From contig JBAOKB010000113.1 in assembly GCA_037044905.1 (NCBI GenBank), positions 1 to 64,000 of the forward strand: 64,000 nt of DNA. The letters are read 5' to 3'. The translations under genes were made by a program, and so were the position numbers. A model generated the notes under the pieces. The model worked only from the letters and a program-made list of their open reading frames with translations. It was not told the origin of the DNA and made no database searches. Numbering within the stretch: position 1 is the stretch's first letter; the number at the start of each line of letters is the position of its first letter. Origin of the DNA: Hortaea werneckii. Taxonomy: Eukaryota; Ascomycota; Dothideomycetes; Mycosphaerellales; Teratosphaeriaceae. Shown here one piece after another: positions 9,062 through 21,015 of this stretch.

Positions 9062-11129
9062 TCAGGAAGCACTAACGAAGACCCATTTCTTCTCCGCCTT
9101 TTTGCTGCCGACTTGTGCAAACTGCGAGCTCAGGGCCTCTTTGATCGTTTCCATGGTCATTTTCGGGAACCTGTTGACAATTAGCTCCGGACGACGTCTA
9201 CATCGTACGATCGAGAACGACATACCTAGTTTTTAGGCCCTTGCAGAGCTCGACTTTGCCTAGCGGGCTACCGACCACAGCTTCCTTGAATTCGTCCAGA
9301 TCCTCCTTGTTGAGCATTTTCGGCTGAGGTTTAGGTCCGCGCTTGTTACCTTGTGTGGCGGAAGAGCTGGTAATCGGTCCCTTCTCGCCCTCTGCAGCGC
9401 CAATGAGTAATGTTTGTGATGGAGAGCCGTTGCTGTGGCGTTCTTGAAGCGGGGGTCTGACCGGTGCAAGCGTTCCCTGAGTTGTCAAAGGCGTTTCACC
9501 GAGCGGCACGGGTGGCGCGGCCATGTCACCCGCCCAGTATTCTGTGGAGAAAGGATCGATGGTGCAGCCTGAAAAGTTGGGCAGAAGACACCCTATTCTC
9601 ATGTCTTTCATTTCCTTGGGTGCGCCCAAGATCTCGCCTCCGTCGCCTATGCTCTGCACAGCCACAGCCTTTTCGTTTTCCCAACAGAGACCCGTACTTG
9701 TGGGCTGCAAGTCACCGGTAATGAGCTTGCGCTTGTTCTTGAGTGAGTCCTCAGAATCGTCCAGGAACGCGTCCATCTCATCTTCGTCACCGAGAGACTC
9801 TGCATCATCTTCGTCATCACCGCAGATATCCTCGCCCTCTTCGGGCTCTTCCCACTCTGCTTCCGAATCGTAATCGTAGTCTGTGTCTGTGCGTGTGCGA
9901 TTGAAGGGATTGATCATCATGCGTCTGGTGGATCGAGGTGATCGTATTTTCGTGTATGTCCCAAAGTAAGGAGGTCGCACATCCGTGCTGAAATGTAAAT
10001 ATCGTCGTGATACGTCCTGCAATGCCAAAAGAGGAGCACGTGCTGTGGAGTTGTCGTGAGTAAGATCGATAGGTGATGACGAGGTGCCTTGGATGTGATC
10101 CACCAGAGTGCGGATGTTATACTGACGAGTGCCGCGCCCAGCTGCACCAATTGATTTGAACATGTGATCGACAACAGCACTCGGTTCAATGAGACCCAAG
10201 TCCACTTTCTCGCGGAATGACGGGTCTTTCAGTTCGTCGTCAAATGCGCCTTGCCAGTAAGCGTAGTCATCAGGATTAGGTATGCTGAATGTCTGAGCCA
10301 TAGTAGAGTGCGTCGGCAATTCATACGGAAGGAAATGCCGACGGTAATCAGAGACCGTCTTAGTCTTCTCTGGTGTAGGTTCGGCCGGAGTAGGCTGTGC
10401 ACCGTCACCCTGAGGATTTGGCTGCGTACCCTTCGTTGGCGATTGAGAACGTCGAATCTGGTCGGCGATATTGTCAAAAGGCTCCAGTGAAAGCGACTTG
10501 CGCCTAGTAGAGCTACCTTCACCAGATTCCATAGGTCTCTTGGTCGGCGTGACGGTTGGCTTGGCTCCAAAGAAGGCACCTAGTCGCATCTGAGAACGTT
10601 CCTTCTTGAGCTTCTCCTCTGTCTTCCGCTGCTCTTCCAAATCCTTCTCACGGCGCTTTGCCTCGCGCTCTTCGGCTTTCCTGCGTTTCTCTTCATCCTT
10701 GACACGCTTCTCCTCGTCCTTGCGAGCCTTCTGCTCGGTCTTCTCTTTCTCCTTTGCCTCCTTTGCACGCTGTTTCTCTAGCTTCTCCGACGGCGTAAGC
10801 TTTCTTCGCTTGGCGGGAGGTTGATTCGGCTTGCTGTTGTCGGACTGATTCGTCTCAACAGCTCCCTGCTCTGACGCGATCTCTACACTACTCAGGCTGG
10901 AAATGCTACTTGCAGCCGGAGAACCCTGTCGCTGGCCTGTCTGGTTCTGGTCCTGATGTTGCGGACTGGAATTGCTGGACTCTTCAGTATCCGGAGGAGT
11001 CGGCATGGCAAATTGCGATCCCTTGAGATTGAGTGGTTTCTTCCCTGGCGTATCGTTACCGTCTGGTGCACGACGTTTAAGTGGATTAGGCGATGTGGGT
11101 GCAACTGGTGACGAATCTATTTCCTCCAT
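9062..11129 (-). CDS. Chromatin assembly factor 1 large subunit (Cac1/Rlf2/p150)
   Basis: CAF-1 deposits H3-H4 behind replication forks through PCNA. Exon 1 (11129-9226) encodes a Pro/Ser-rich start, a long highly charged KER-type helix (about residues 109-180), a PCNA-interacting QMRLGAFF box at about 180-187, and the FSTDVRPPYFGTY block. A long acidic ED-rich domain follows with EAEWEEPEEGED. A 55-nt intron (GTATGT, CAG; 9225-9171) joins LCKGLKTR to FPKMTMETIKEALSSQFAQV, the C-terminal winged-helix segment, which ends in KKWVFVSAS at 9062. The total is 670 residues, within the range usual for fungal Cac1. It is divergent from SPO11 with 233 bp between start codons. Confidence 0.93.
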
Positions 11130-11362
11130 GTCCGTTCACGTTTGAAATGCGAGAATTGAGCAGGTCATGTACGCGCACAGGCAGCAACTTCGAATAATGC
11201 GTGAGGTGGCCGTGATTGTCCCTGCCCTTTCGTGAATTGGGAGAGTGACGCGCTGGAAGGGACGCGATGCGCGAGCCGGAATTTGCCGCTAGCGCGTCAA
11301 TTGACAACTGCACTTCCTTCTGTCTTGGTTCCGCATCATCGTCGCAATGAGACACAGTCGAG
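11130..11362. promoter_or_regulatory. Shared divergent promoter of CAF-1 and SPO11
   Basis: Only 233 bp separate the two start codons, so the region must hold both core promoters. I see no strong TATA box. A housekeeping chromatin gene and a meiotic recombinase gene sharing it is a notable pairing. Confidence 0.6.
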
Positions 11363-12875
11363 ATGGATCAGTTCGAGTTCGACGATCTCTTTGAGACAGA
11401 TAATGTGGCTTTCAGCTCTTCACAAAGTTCATTGACTAATACTGCAGCCCAATTGACATTCTGCGAAAGTGACGAAGAGGCTACGTCGGAAGGTTATAGA
11501 CCCAAGTCGGCGATAATCCCTGACGATACAGTCCCAAGTGAAAGCGATGGGAGACATCAGCTATCCGAGAATCTTGGGAAATATGACGACAGCAAAAGTG
11601 ATCAGCATCTGTGCAACTCCGTGAACAACTTAGCACCGTCCTGTCCACGCTTTTCCACGGTAGAGGCGTCGCCTAATACGTCAAAGGCTCCAAGTCAAGG
11701 CCAGGGCCATTTCACCGTCATTCAGTGCATTGAGCACCTTTTTCAACAAATACGCGACGCTCTCCATCACGAGGGCGACGACATTGGGCTGACTTTAAAA
11801 GTAAGAACTTCGACAGACGACATCAGCCGCAACGCGAAGACAAGACGCCTAAGCTTCCCTGGCAGAACGGCGGAGGAGGCATGGCGCTTTGGTGAGATCT
11901 CAACATCTGCAGCCCCATTATATACTAATACCGTTTAGCTGTCGTTGTGCGAGTGCTAGAACTCATGCATGAAGCTTTGCGGACAGGTATCACAATCTCG
12001 AAGAGGTACTTCAGTTGATCGCCACTCTCGCGCTGCCCTCGCTGACTTGGCACACAAGAGATATTTACTATCGTGACGTGGCCCTCTTCGGAAAACAGGC
12101 AATAGTCGATCGCTATGTGGATGATTTAGCATTCACTTTCAACGTACCCCGGTCAGCTCTCAACGTAGCGGCCGCAGCCAAAGGCCTTCTGGTCGGCAAA
12201 ATCAACTTCTGCCGACGTGATGGTTCGAGTGTAGATTGCGGAGCTGACAGAGACGGCATTCTGATCCCGGACTTGAAGCATATCTTGTCCGTGGACATGA
12301 AGGCGGTCAAACAGATCATCGTTGTAGAAAAGGAGGCAAGCTTCCGTTCGCTTGCAGGTTCAAGCTGCTGGGAGAGGAGTTCGAACGAAACTGTGCTCGT
12401 TACTGGCAAGGGCTATCCAGATATCGCTACACGCGCTATGCTTCGCTTTCTCAGCACTCCATCTCCGCACAATGGCTTTTCGTCGCCTCTGGTCTTTGGT
12501 CTTGCTGACTATGATCCGGACGGCATTGCAATCCTGGATGTCTACAAGCATGGTTCCGCGGCGATGAGACATGAGAACCTTGGACTCAAGGTCGAAAAGC
12601 TCAGCCGTCTCGGTCTTAATAGCGGGCATATCATTACATCCCGGGACGAGGCACACGCTAATCAAGGGCTGCTAACGCTAACTGCAAGGGATCGGAGTAA
12701 GGCTTGCAAGATGCTTGAACGGCGCTCGCAAGATGGCGGGGCGAAGAAGGACACCACTCGGCGAGAGCTGCAAATCATGCTTATGTTGAACATCAAGGCA
12801 GAACTGCAGCTGCTAGATGCTGTACCTGGTGGTGTGTCAGCAATACTTGAAAGTGCAATTGAAGTGGCGGGATGA
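11363..12875 (+). CDS. SPO11: Meiotic double-strand-break transesterase Spo11 (topoisomerase VIA-like)
   Basis: Spo11 makes the programmed DNA breaks that start meiotic recombination. Exons are 11363-11891, 11939-12005 and 12059-12875, with introns of 47 and 53 nt; the first carries a TACTAAT branch site. The 470-residue product has a long Ser/Asp-rich N-terminus. Next is the winged-helix catalytic block ELMHEALRTGITISKRDIYYRD, given here in pieces: ELMHEALRTG, ITISKR and DIYYRD, with the catalytic tyrosine in the YY pair at about 202-203. The Toprim domain shows VVEKEASF (near 288) and the metal-binding GLADYDPDGI (near 353). The second intron falls exactly before DIYY, so retaining it removes the active site. 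Its integrity implies selection for meiosis. Yeast Spo11 is 398 residues; the extra length is N-terminal. Confidence 0.93.
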
Positions 12876-13447
12876 AGCAAAAGTATGTGATGGGATTTCT
12901 GGCTGGCTCGCCTGTTTTCAAGTGCGGCAATGAACCGCTTCTACATCCTACTGTACGAGTCAAGAGAGGGAAAGCCTGATTTCGACGAAGTTGCTATCCG
13001 CTTGACGAAACTTAGTGCATCCCGCTTGAAACACAGCGTGCTTCACACATCATGGTCCGTGCGTTATACCAGATTTAGAGATCTTCACGAGGGGGTGTAC
13101 GACAATCCAACCCAGTTCGTTGCAAGTCTCATCGGCAAAGAGGGTAGAACAGAAATCAGTCACCTCTTTCTGCTATCTCTACAGGTATGCGTTTTGGGCA
13201 AGCGGGGTGCATTAACGACCAATGTCGTACATGTTTTTAAACTTCGAGCCAGGTGCCAAGCGAAACACCCAGTAGGTCCAGAAGGAGCTAAGGACGGTAG
13301 GATAACAAGGAGCAAGGCCTTCGTCCATCTACAATAATGCGCTTGTTCTCTTCCATCTCATGATCTCGTACCTCTCTTCTTGCTCTTGCATTCGCTCATT
13401 ACGCTTGAAAGACGTCAGGCTACGTCTTCACAATCACGATCATTAAC
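12876..13447. other. Intergenic, no clear gene
   Basis: A plus-strand frame spans 12930-13337 but shows no domain, signal peptide or splice signals. It is treated as non-coding: SPO11 3' flank and promoter of the secreted-protein gene. Confidence 0.4.
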
Positions 13448-14608
13448 ATGCTTCGAACGTCTTCTTTTCTAGCTCTGTTGGCGGCTAGCGGGATTACTTT
13501 AGGTCTGCCACAGGACAAATGCTCAGCAGCTCCATTCAATGGACTGGCAAGTCTGTCTGGATGTGAGGCTGCGTCGAACCTGTGCGCTGAAGCAACATCC
13601 ACAATCGTTCAAACGACGGCAGCAGCCCTGGCAGCGGATTCAAGCCAAACATCAGGAGGATCAAATGGCGTAGTGACCGTCACGCGAACGAGTGTCGATA
13701 CTACGACTGTGAAGGTCACAATGTAAGCACTTTCTGCATGCATATGTTCATACTAGATGCTGAGTCGATCGGTCAGGACGCCATCAATTCCGGCTTGGGA
13801 CGTGTCGACCAGAACAAACTACCGCACTACAACGATCACGACTTATGTTGAGAACCCCGGGACGACAGAGGCTCCCACGACATCACGGGCCTGGCGCATG
13901 CGGCGGGAAGACGGCTGGGACGATCAAGTGGCCGCAGTTCCAGAGGAAGGCGGATGCGCCGCAGTCTCTCAGCTCGCCCGCCTCTCCGCCATCTCCTCGA
14001 TAGCACCTCAGGCAATCCCACATGCATGCGCATGCGCCGGCTTCTCGATACCAACGACCATCCGAGTAAGCACAGTCACGGCCGCTGCGTCAAACGGAGT
14101 GTCGCAGGGTGCCGCAGGCTCGGCATCAACAACTACGATCCTCATGGCGGGCCACGCTACTGTCAGACAAACGGTTCAGGCAGGCACGACGATCTCTACG
14201 ACAACGACCACAGACATCACCTCGACTTCGACCGTGACACTAGCCGCTCCGACGTACACTCAAGTGTACGGCCCAGAAAGCGGCTGCTCGATCCGCGAAG
14301 ACGCCGAAAGCGAGCAGCTGGAGACCAGCATTACCGATTCGAACGAAGCGTCGGAGAGATGCCAGAGCTCCTGTAGCCAGAAACCGGACTGCTCGTTCGT
14401 GTTCGCGCAACAGCTGTTCCCGGACTATGGCCAGACACGCCCACACTTCCAGTGCTACTTCATCGATCATCGTTTCAATGAGACAATGGATTTGCAGTGT
14501 GGACAGAGCGAAGGGATTTGGGGCGAAGCTTGTGGATTTGATGCTGAGGGAAGAGGACAACCTGCTGAGCAGGTCTCCAACAGTCAGGGTAGTTGGTGGA
14601 AGTGGTAG
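13448..14608 (+). CDS. Secreted Ser/Thr-rich protein with C-terminal Cys-rich (PAN/Apple-like) domain
   Basis: Exon 1 (13448-13722) starts with a signal peptide (MLRTSSFLALLAASGITLGLP). A 54-nt intron (GTAAGC to CAG, 13723-13776) joins VKVTM to TPSIPAWD. The mature protein is rich in Thr and Ser, probably O-glycosylated, with TTTTTDITSTSTVTL-type runs. The C-terminal ~110 residues hold several Cys (GCSIRED, ERCQSSC, PDCSFVF, FQCYFI, LQCG, EACGF), resembling the PAN/Apple-like modules common in fungal surface proteins. It ends SQGSWWKW without an obvious GPI signal, so it may be secreted rather than anchored. The spliced product is about 368 residues. The role is unknown; adhesion or wall association is only inferred. 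Confidence 0.75.
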
Positions 14609-14993
14609 TATCGCGCATGTGGTGAGCAGGCTTCAGGCTGGTGTCCCAAGATGTACTTCGCGTAGGTGTGAAGAGCTTGTGTCGCGTTTCAGGGGAAAGG
14701 TGTGAGATAATGCAATCCTTAATGCTATCGTTAATACACAATTCAGTCAGATGGGAAGAGATCTTTCTACAGTATACCTATAGGTAGTACTTGAGATGTG
14801 CTTGTCGCGTTCCTGACGGATGATCCCCGGAATTGCTTGCATTAGTGTCATCTAGCGTGTTCAAGCGCGACGCGTCGTGAGGCCAACCTTCTTTGCTGTT
14901 TCACCCGCCCCTCTGCCGCAAGATACAGCCCACCACGACAAGTGCCACTTTCATTCCCCTTCCACCGACCAATCTCGAACGCACATCCGCAGC
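14609..14993. other. Intergenic between secreted protein gene and MCM5
   Basis: Presumed 3' flank of the secreted-protein gene and promoter of MCM5. An in-frame ATG at 14877 lies upstream of the MCM5 start, but the family-like N-terminus begins at 14994. Confidence 0.4.
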
Positions 14994-17313
14994 ATGGACA
15001 GACAATCAGTGTATACGCTCTCCCTTTTCGGCGAAGACCGTAGCGCTGCGGGCGGTCAGGAGAGCAACCGCCAGATTCAGCAAGAGCTTGTCGATTTCAT
15101 ACTCGAATTCCACCTCGACAATGTCTTCATATACCGCGATCAGATACGAGAAAACGTGTTGTCGAAACAGTATTTTTGCGACATCGATATTGCGCACCTG
15201 ATCGCATTCAATGAGCACCTAGCGCAAAAACTGAACAACGAGCCTGCAGACATAATACCAATTGTATGTCTGGAATGATTGGGCAATAAATAGCTCTCGC
15301 TAACACTGTGTCAGTTTGAAGGAGCTCTGAAGCAGTGCACGCAACGAATCCTCTATCCGTCTCGAAGCGCAACCGACCTCGAAGCCGCAAAGGCCCTTCC
15401 CGAGCACCAACTTCTTATCCACTCCTCCATAGCACACACCTCGATTCGTGGACTCACGGCAACGAATGTTTCACACCTGGTCCGCATACCAGGCATTGTG
15501 ATCGGTGCCAGCACCCTCTCGAGTAAAGCGACCGCTCTCCACATCGAATGCAGAAATTGCGGGTACAGTCAAAGCTTGCCCGTCAGCTCCGGTTTCACTG
15601 GTGTGACCCTTCCAAGAGCATGCGGCAGGCAAAAGGGCCCGGAAGACGCAAATGCAGAGCAGTGTCCGCTAGACCCATACTTCGTCGTTCACGAGAAGAG
15701 CCAATTCATCGATCAGCAAGTTCTGAAGCTGCAAGAGGCACCAGATGATGTGCCCGTGGGTGAGCTGCCTCGTCATATTTTGGTCAGTGCAGATCGGTAT
15801 TTGGCAAATCGCGTGGTGCCAGGCTCGAGATGTGTCGTCATGGGTGTTTTCAGCATTTACAACAGCCAGAAGAACAGCAAGAATAGCGGTGCAGTTGCCA
15901 TTCGAAACCCATACCTGCGAGCTGTCGGTATCCAAACAGATATGAGCCACAACGCTGGTGGCTCAGGGATGACTTTCACAGAAGAGGAGGAGCAGGAGTT
16001 CTTGGAGATGTCACGGAGGCCGGACCTTTACAGTCTCTTCGCTTCATGCATCGCGCCTTCCATTTACGGCAACACAGACATCAAGAAGGCCATCACATGT
16101 TTGCTGATGGGTGGCAGCAAGAAGATTCTACCGGACGGAATGAGGCTGAGAGGAGACATTAACGTTCTCATGCTGGGTGATCCCGGTACGGCAAAATCCC
16201 AACTGCTCAAGTTTGTTGAGAAATGCGCTCCGATCGCCATTTACACTTCTGGTAAAGGTTCTTCTGCAGCTGGTCTGACTGCGTCTGTCCAACGTGACAC
16301 CAGCACACGCGAGTTCTACCTTGAAGGCGGTGCTATGGTACTTGCAGACGGCGGAGCTGTTTGCATTGATGAATTCGATAAGATGAGAGACGAAGACAGA
16401 GTTGCCATTCACGAAGCCATGGAACAGCAGACTATATCTATCGCCAAGGCCGGTATTACGACGATTCTCAATGCGCGTACATCAGTTCTCGCCGCCGCCA
16501 ATCCCATCTTCGGACGCTACGATGATCTTAAGAGCCCAGGCGAGAACATCGACTTCCAAACGACTATCCTCTCACGTTTCGACCTCATCTTCATCGTCCG
16601 CGACGAGCACGACCGCAACAGGGATGAGACGATCGCAAAACACGTCATGGGCATCCACATGAACGGCCAGGGGGTGCAGCAGGAGCACCAGTCTGAAATC
16701 CCAGTGGAAAAGATGAAGCGTTACATTGCGTACGCTAAATCCCGCTGTGCGCCTCGCATGTCCGCAGAGGCGGCCGAGAAGTTGTCATCTCATTTCGTCT
16801 CCATTAGACGACAAGTGGCGAGGGCAGAGCAAGACGCGAACCAAAGGAGTAGCATTCCGATCACCGTTCGCCAGCTTGAGTCTCTCGTCCGTATCACCGA
16901 GTCTTTGGCGAAGATCGAACTGCAACCCATCGCGACGGAGAAGCATGTTGATGAGGCTATCCGACTGTTCTTAGGCTCGACAATGGATGCGGTCATGTCC
17001 GCTGGAGGTGATACGTCTGCCCTTGGTATGACTGGAAACCGCGAGCTGGTGGAGGAGGTTCACAAGGTCGAGGAGGAGCTCCGGAGAAGGTACGCACTGC
17101 CATACGCTTCTAACGTACTTACAGCATCGCTAATTTTGTTTCTTCAGATTGCCAATCGGCTACACTTCTTCGCTCGCTACTCTGCGCAGGGAATTCGTCG
17201 AGCGCAAAGGCTACTCAGAGCAGAGTCTCAACCGAGCACTGCAGGTGCTGGTCAGGAGGGAGAGCGTGCAGTTCCGGAGAGGTGGTGCACTGGTACACCG
17301 CAGCGGTGTATAG
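14994..17313 (+). CDS. MCM5: Replicative helicase subunit Mcm5 (Cdc46)
   Basis: A subunit of the Mcm2-7 helicase that licenses and unwinds replication origins. Exons are 14994-15263, 15315-17089 and 17148-17313; introns are 51 and 58 nt. The product is 736 residues (human Mcm5 is 734). It has the typical N-terminus (SVYTLSLFGED), the zinc region with ECRNCGY and QCPLDPY, Walker A GDPGTAKSQ (near 377), Walker B CIDEFDKM (near 441) and the arginine finger SRFD (near 509). Joining exon 3 gives LRRRLPIGYTSSLATLRREF and the winged-helix end GALVHRSGV. Reading through the last intron loses this conserved tail and ends in unrelated sequence at 17333, which confirms the splice. Confidence 0.96.
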
Positions 17314-18094
17314 GCCGCAGAATGTCGAGATGAGAGAGTGTGATGTGGAATGATGATTGCATGGGCTGGCGTTAGAAGGGAGAATCTTGATCGGGTGTTT
17401 GGGCCCGTTTGTGTGATACCATGCTGGAACGGCGTCGAGTACGGCAGTGTAATTGTGTAGCGCTTACAATGCGGAGAGACTCATGTGCTGACGTCTGAAA
17501 AGAATGATTAGGCGTTGTGCAGAGGAGGTCTCGGTTGTATCCTGTTATTCACTGGTCACCGGCATCGTCTGATGTCTCTGTACAGGCTATACGACTTGAC
17601 ATGGCAAGTCAAAGCTTCGGGACATGCAAATGCAGCTGCACATGAAGCATACCGTACCTAGGTATACATTTCCATCTGCCCTCTTATCGCCTCACCAGAC
17701 CAAATGAGAGGATGACTTTCACTGCCTTGACTCAACTTTCTTCAAAAATCCCTTATGCATTGATGGCTTGAGGGTTGACCAATCCGTTCCCTCTATACCA
17801 TAAATCACCGGCGACAGCACGACGCTTGAAGTCTGCATGGGAAATTAAACAACGCCTTCAGTTCAGAGTTGTTCAGGCCGGAAGCGATTCTTCGCCGAAG
17901 CCGAGCTCAGGACCTTCGGCACGTCAGCTTTCCTCCACCAATGGAAGACGGCCGATATACCGTACATACATGGATGCCGACAACCGCCGAGGTCCTGATC
18001 AGCGGCTTTTGAAAGCTTGGAAACTTGAAGGCAACATATAGACGATATCCGCCGCATCCGATACTGTTGTTCCAGCCCGTTGAAGCACAGTACA
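17314..18094. other. Intergenic, no clear gene
   Basis: It holds the 3' flank of MCM5 and the upstream region of the hydrolase gene. A plus-strand frame at 17775-18041 has no recognised features and is not called. Confidence 0.45.
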
Positions 18095-19499
18095 ATGTCG
18101 TCCACGGGAGCCTTGTCAATATGGGACTACATAGGTCTCGCTGGAACCGCTGCGAAAATTGGTAAAGGACTCAAACATGTACTTCTACCACAAGCAATCG
18201 CTAACACGGAATTGAAGCCACTGCAGTAGTCTATGCCTCCCTAACAGGCTTCTTGCGTCCACGTAAAGAGGTCCTGACGTATCGCGAATGGATCCAGACG
18301 TGGACGATGTGGGGTTTCATCAACTATGGAACGATTGAACAACGACAGTGAGATTTCTTCGCCCGATGGCAGAATCATATTGCTGACTGTAATTGTTAGA
18401 TTGCTTGCGAAACCGACTGCGGATGGGTACATAGCATTTGCGAACAAGTCCGGTTTCACGCCCGAGGTCGTCCAGCTGGCACACGGGGCGAAAGCGTGTT
18501 GGATAGGCGCGAAGGACGCAAGGACGGTGGTCTACTTCCTCCATGGTATCTCAGTGAAGCACCTTTGCCTGTCTACGCTATGATGCTAAGGGAAGAATGC
18601 AGGTGGCGGCTACATCAACCCGGCTTCGGCTCTGCACTTCCAATGGGCGCAGAAAATGGTAGATGAGGCGCGATCGCATGACAAAAAGATGGCTGTGATG
18701 GTATTGCACTACGGTAGCCCTGCCCAGTCCTCTATCAACCGAGGGAAGAGTGAGCTGACAACCAAAATCAGAACTTGCGCCGTCCGGCGCATATCCAAAA
18801 CAGCTCCAGCAAGCGACAGCCGGCCTCAAACACCTCACTGACACCTGCGGGAAATCTCCCTCAGACGTAAGCAAGCCCACAGATGGAAGTCCAAGCAGTC
18901 ACTGATGCACTGTCGTAGATAATCGTGCTTGGAGATTCAGCAGGGGGCAACCTCGCATGCGGCCTCTTCGCTCATCTTTGCCAGCCGCACCCCTCCGTCG
19001 AGCCCGTCAAATTGTCTCAGCCACTGAAAGCAGGCATACTTGTGTCGCCCTGGGTGACGTTCGCACAGGATTCGCCTTCCATGAATGTAGACAAATCATT
19101 GGACTATATGTCCAGGTCGGCGCTTGAGAACGCGTCGCAGGCGTTCATGTCAAACGCTCCAGTGGACGAGTACAACACGCCGCTGTCTGCGAGTCCGGAG
19201 TACTGGAAAAATCTGCCTGAAGCGGTGCAGAGCATCAGAGTCCTGGCTGGGGGTGTAGAGCTGTTTGCTGATGACATCAAGGCGTACGCCGAAAAGCTAA
19301 AGGTATGTTGTCAGTTTCATTATGCGCTCTTTGAAGCGAGGCTAACCCAATCTCCGCGCAGGTCCACAACAGAGGCAAGGTAGAGATCTTCGTCGATAGC
19401 AAAGGGCAGCATGACACGCCGCTTGTTGACATCTTCAGAGGCCATGACGGGCCTTCGACCTTGAAGGTGTATGACTGGTTGAATGAGCTTGTTGTGTGA
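18095..19499 (+). CDS. Alpha/beta-hydrolase, hormone-sensitive-lipase type esterase
   Basis: Seven exons are needed: 18095-18161, 18218-18347, 18400-18545, 18603-18713, 18772-18866, 18919-19302 and 19362-19499. All six introns are 52-59 nt GT-AG and every phase matches, giving 356 residues. The oxyanion motif HGGGY is created across the third intron. YELAPSGAYPKQL precedes the nucleophile elbow GDSAGGN. A C-terminal GQHDTP supplies the catalytic His, and an acid residue lies around LFADDIKAY. A hydrophobic N-terminal segment (YIGLAGTAAKIATAVVYASL) suggests membrane or ER association. The substrate is unknown; the family hydrolyses short acyl esters, lipids or secondary metabolites. It converges on NOP10. 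Confidence 0.88.
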
Positions 19500-19780
19500 A
19501 AGCAAGCACGTGCGCACGCCGTGTCAGCAGCATGAAAGAGAAACCAGTGTACACTCGAGTACCTGTGAAGCCCGCTCGGACGCATGACAGAAGGGAGCGG
19601 AGCTGCAGAGCAGAGCAGACTCGTGAAGAGGACAAATGAATCGTGGTGCCGAATTGGTTGAATTGCATTGGTATCGAGTTCTCGAGATATGTGAAGTAAG
19701 CTTTTCAGCCATTAAAAAACATTTGGACGCCAGACTCCTCGCTAATGCCCAATCACTAGTACTTGGACCGATGTTCCGGT

Positions 19781-20133
19781 CTATTGGCCGAGTACCTTCT
19801 TGTCCTCTGCCGAAGTGTTAGTACCTCGCCTTGACTCTTTGCATTGAAAATTCGCTCGACGTACTTTGCTGCATCATGAGCAGACCGTAGCGCTTCTTGA
19901 GCGTAACCCGGTGCCTGTGAACGCGAATCTGGTCAGCGACATGCCCAGAAAGACGGATCTACAATCCCGCGCCGACTTCGTATTTCCAATCCCGCAGTGT
20001 ATGCATACCTCGAGTACTTGTCATCAGGCGAGAACCTAGCTGGGTGCGCCGACTTGGTGACCTCGCCGTCCACGATCTTCTTCAGCGTGTACTGGCGCTT
20101 GCCATCCGGACCGAGGGTGTACATGAGATGCAT
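19781..20133 (-). CDS. NOP10: H/ACA snoRNP core protein Nop10
   Basis: Nop10 is a small core subunit of H/ACA ribonucleoproteins, which guide pseudouridylation of rRNA. Three exons on the minus strand, 20133-20009, 19914-19865 and 19806-19781, encode 66 residues. They start MHLMYTLGPDGKR and continue with SAHPARFSPDDKYSRHRV and TLKKRYGLLMMQQKDKK. Family length is about 64. The second intron carries a perfect TACTAAC branch site just before CGGCAG, and the last exon encodes only eight residues. Unspliced reading stops soon after exon 1, so the gene is easily missed by simple ORF calling. It is divergent from LCL2, with 307 bp between start codons. Confidence 0.95.
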
Positions 20134-20440
20134 GATTGTAGTCGCTGGGCGGTATCGGTGCCTGTTGCGAGGGTAGAGGTAGTTGCGCGTGTCGGAGAGG
20201 TTGCGACGAGTGTTGCTGAGATCTCGGTAGCTAAGCCAAGCTGAAGATTGCAGTAGATGCCTTCTAGCAGAGAAAATGCGGAGATGGACGGAAAAGCCAA
20301 GATTTCACATGCGCCGGGAGCGACCGCGACATGCACAGGATGCCTTAGGCTACTCCGGCCAGCCATTGGACACCTCACTGCTACCGACACCACATCCATT
20401 GCATTGAGAGAAGGGATATCGAACCACAATACCTGTCGCG
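20134..20440. promoter_or_regulatory. Shared divergent promoter of NOP10 and LCL2
   Basis: 307 bp between two opposing start codons, so both promoters must lie here. An inverted CCAAT (CCATTGGAC, ATTGG at about 20365) is visible. No strong TATA box is seen. Confidence 0.5.
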
Positions 20441-20848
20441 ATGCATCTACTCAGCCTCTTGACACCTTTGCTCTTCCTCGTTTTACCCGCGACTGCGCAA
20501 TTCCAGTTCTTTGAGCACATGTTCGGAGGCGGCGGAGGGCCTCAGCAACCAACCCAGAACGCTGCAAGTGATAGCTCCTGGTACCAAGCACAATATGAAA
20601 ATGGTGAGTAAGAAATTCACATCTTTCTAGCGCTTTGTCTGACCCTTAATGAAGCTCGTTGCGACAAGTACCTCTGCCCGCACACCCTCTCCTGCGTCCA
20701 CTTCCCACACCACTGTCCATGCGCGTTCCCAGCCGTCGAGGATAAGGTCGAGCTAGGGGACGGGAGTATGATTTGCGCGTCAAAGGGCGGCTGGAGTCAG
20801 GGAGAGGCAGGACGAAAGATCGAGCTTGCACGGAAGGGATTGCTATAA
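20441..20848 (+). CDS. LCL2: Long chronological lifespan protein 2 (Lcl2)
   Basis: Lcl2 is a small secretory-pathway protein of ascomycetes, named for a yeast lifespan phenotype; I recall links to ER-associated degradation, but its mechanism is unclear. Exon 1 (20441-20603) encodes a signal peptide (MHLLSLLTPLLFLVLPATA) and the family block QFQFFEHMFGGGGG. A 51-nt intron (GTGAGT to GAAG) joins to exon 2 (20655-20848), giving RCDKYLCPHTLSCVHFPHHC, CAFPAVEDKVELGDG and the end ELARKGLL. The product is 118 residues, with five Cys in the mature domain shown. Length and motif order match the family. Confidence 0.93.
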
Positions 20849-21015
20849 GTGTTTTGACTGCTTTGCGGTTCTTGAACCAGGACCTTGGGACTTGAGAGTA
20901 GGGATGGAAAGCCATTGAGATCGCAAGTCTGAAGAAAGATGACGTTACGACATTATCATGCGCGTTACTGCAAAACAACAAGCGAACCCGAACATTGCAG
21001 AGGTCAGATCACCGA

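Noticed and set aside
12930..13337. 135-codon plus-strand frame after SPO11
   Set aside because: No recognised features; probably 3' flank.
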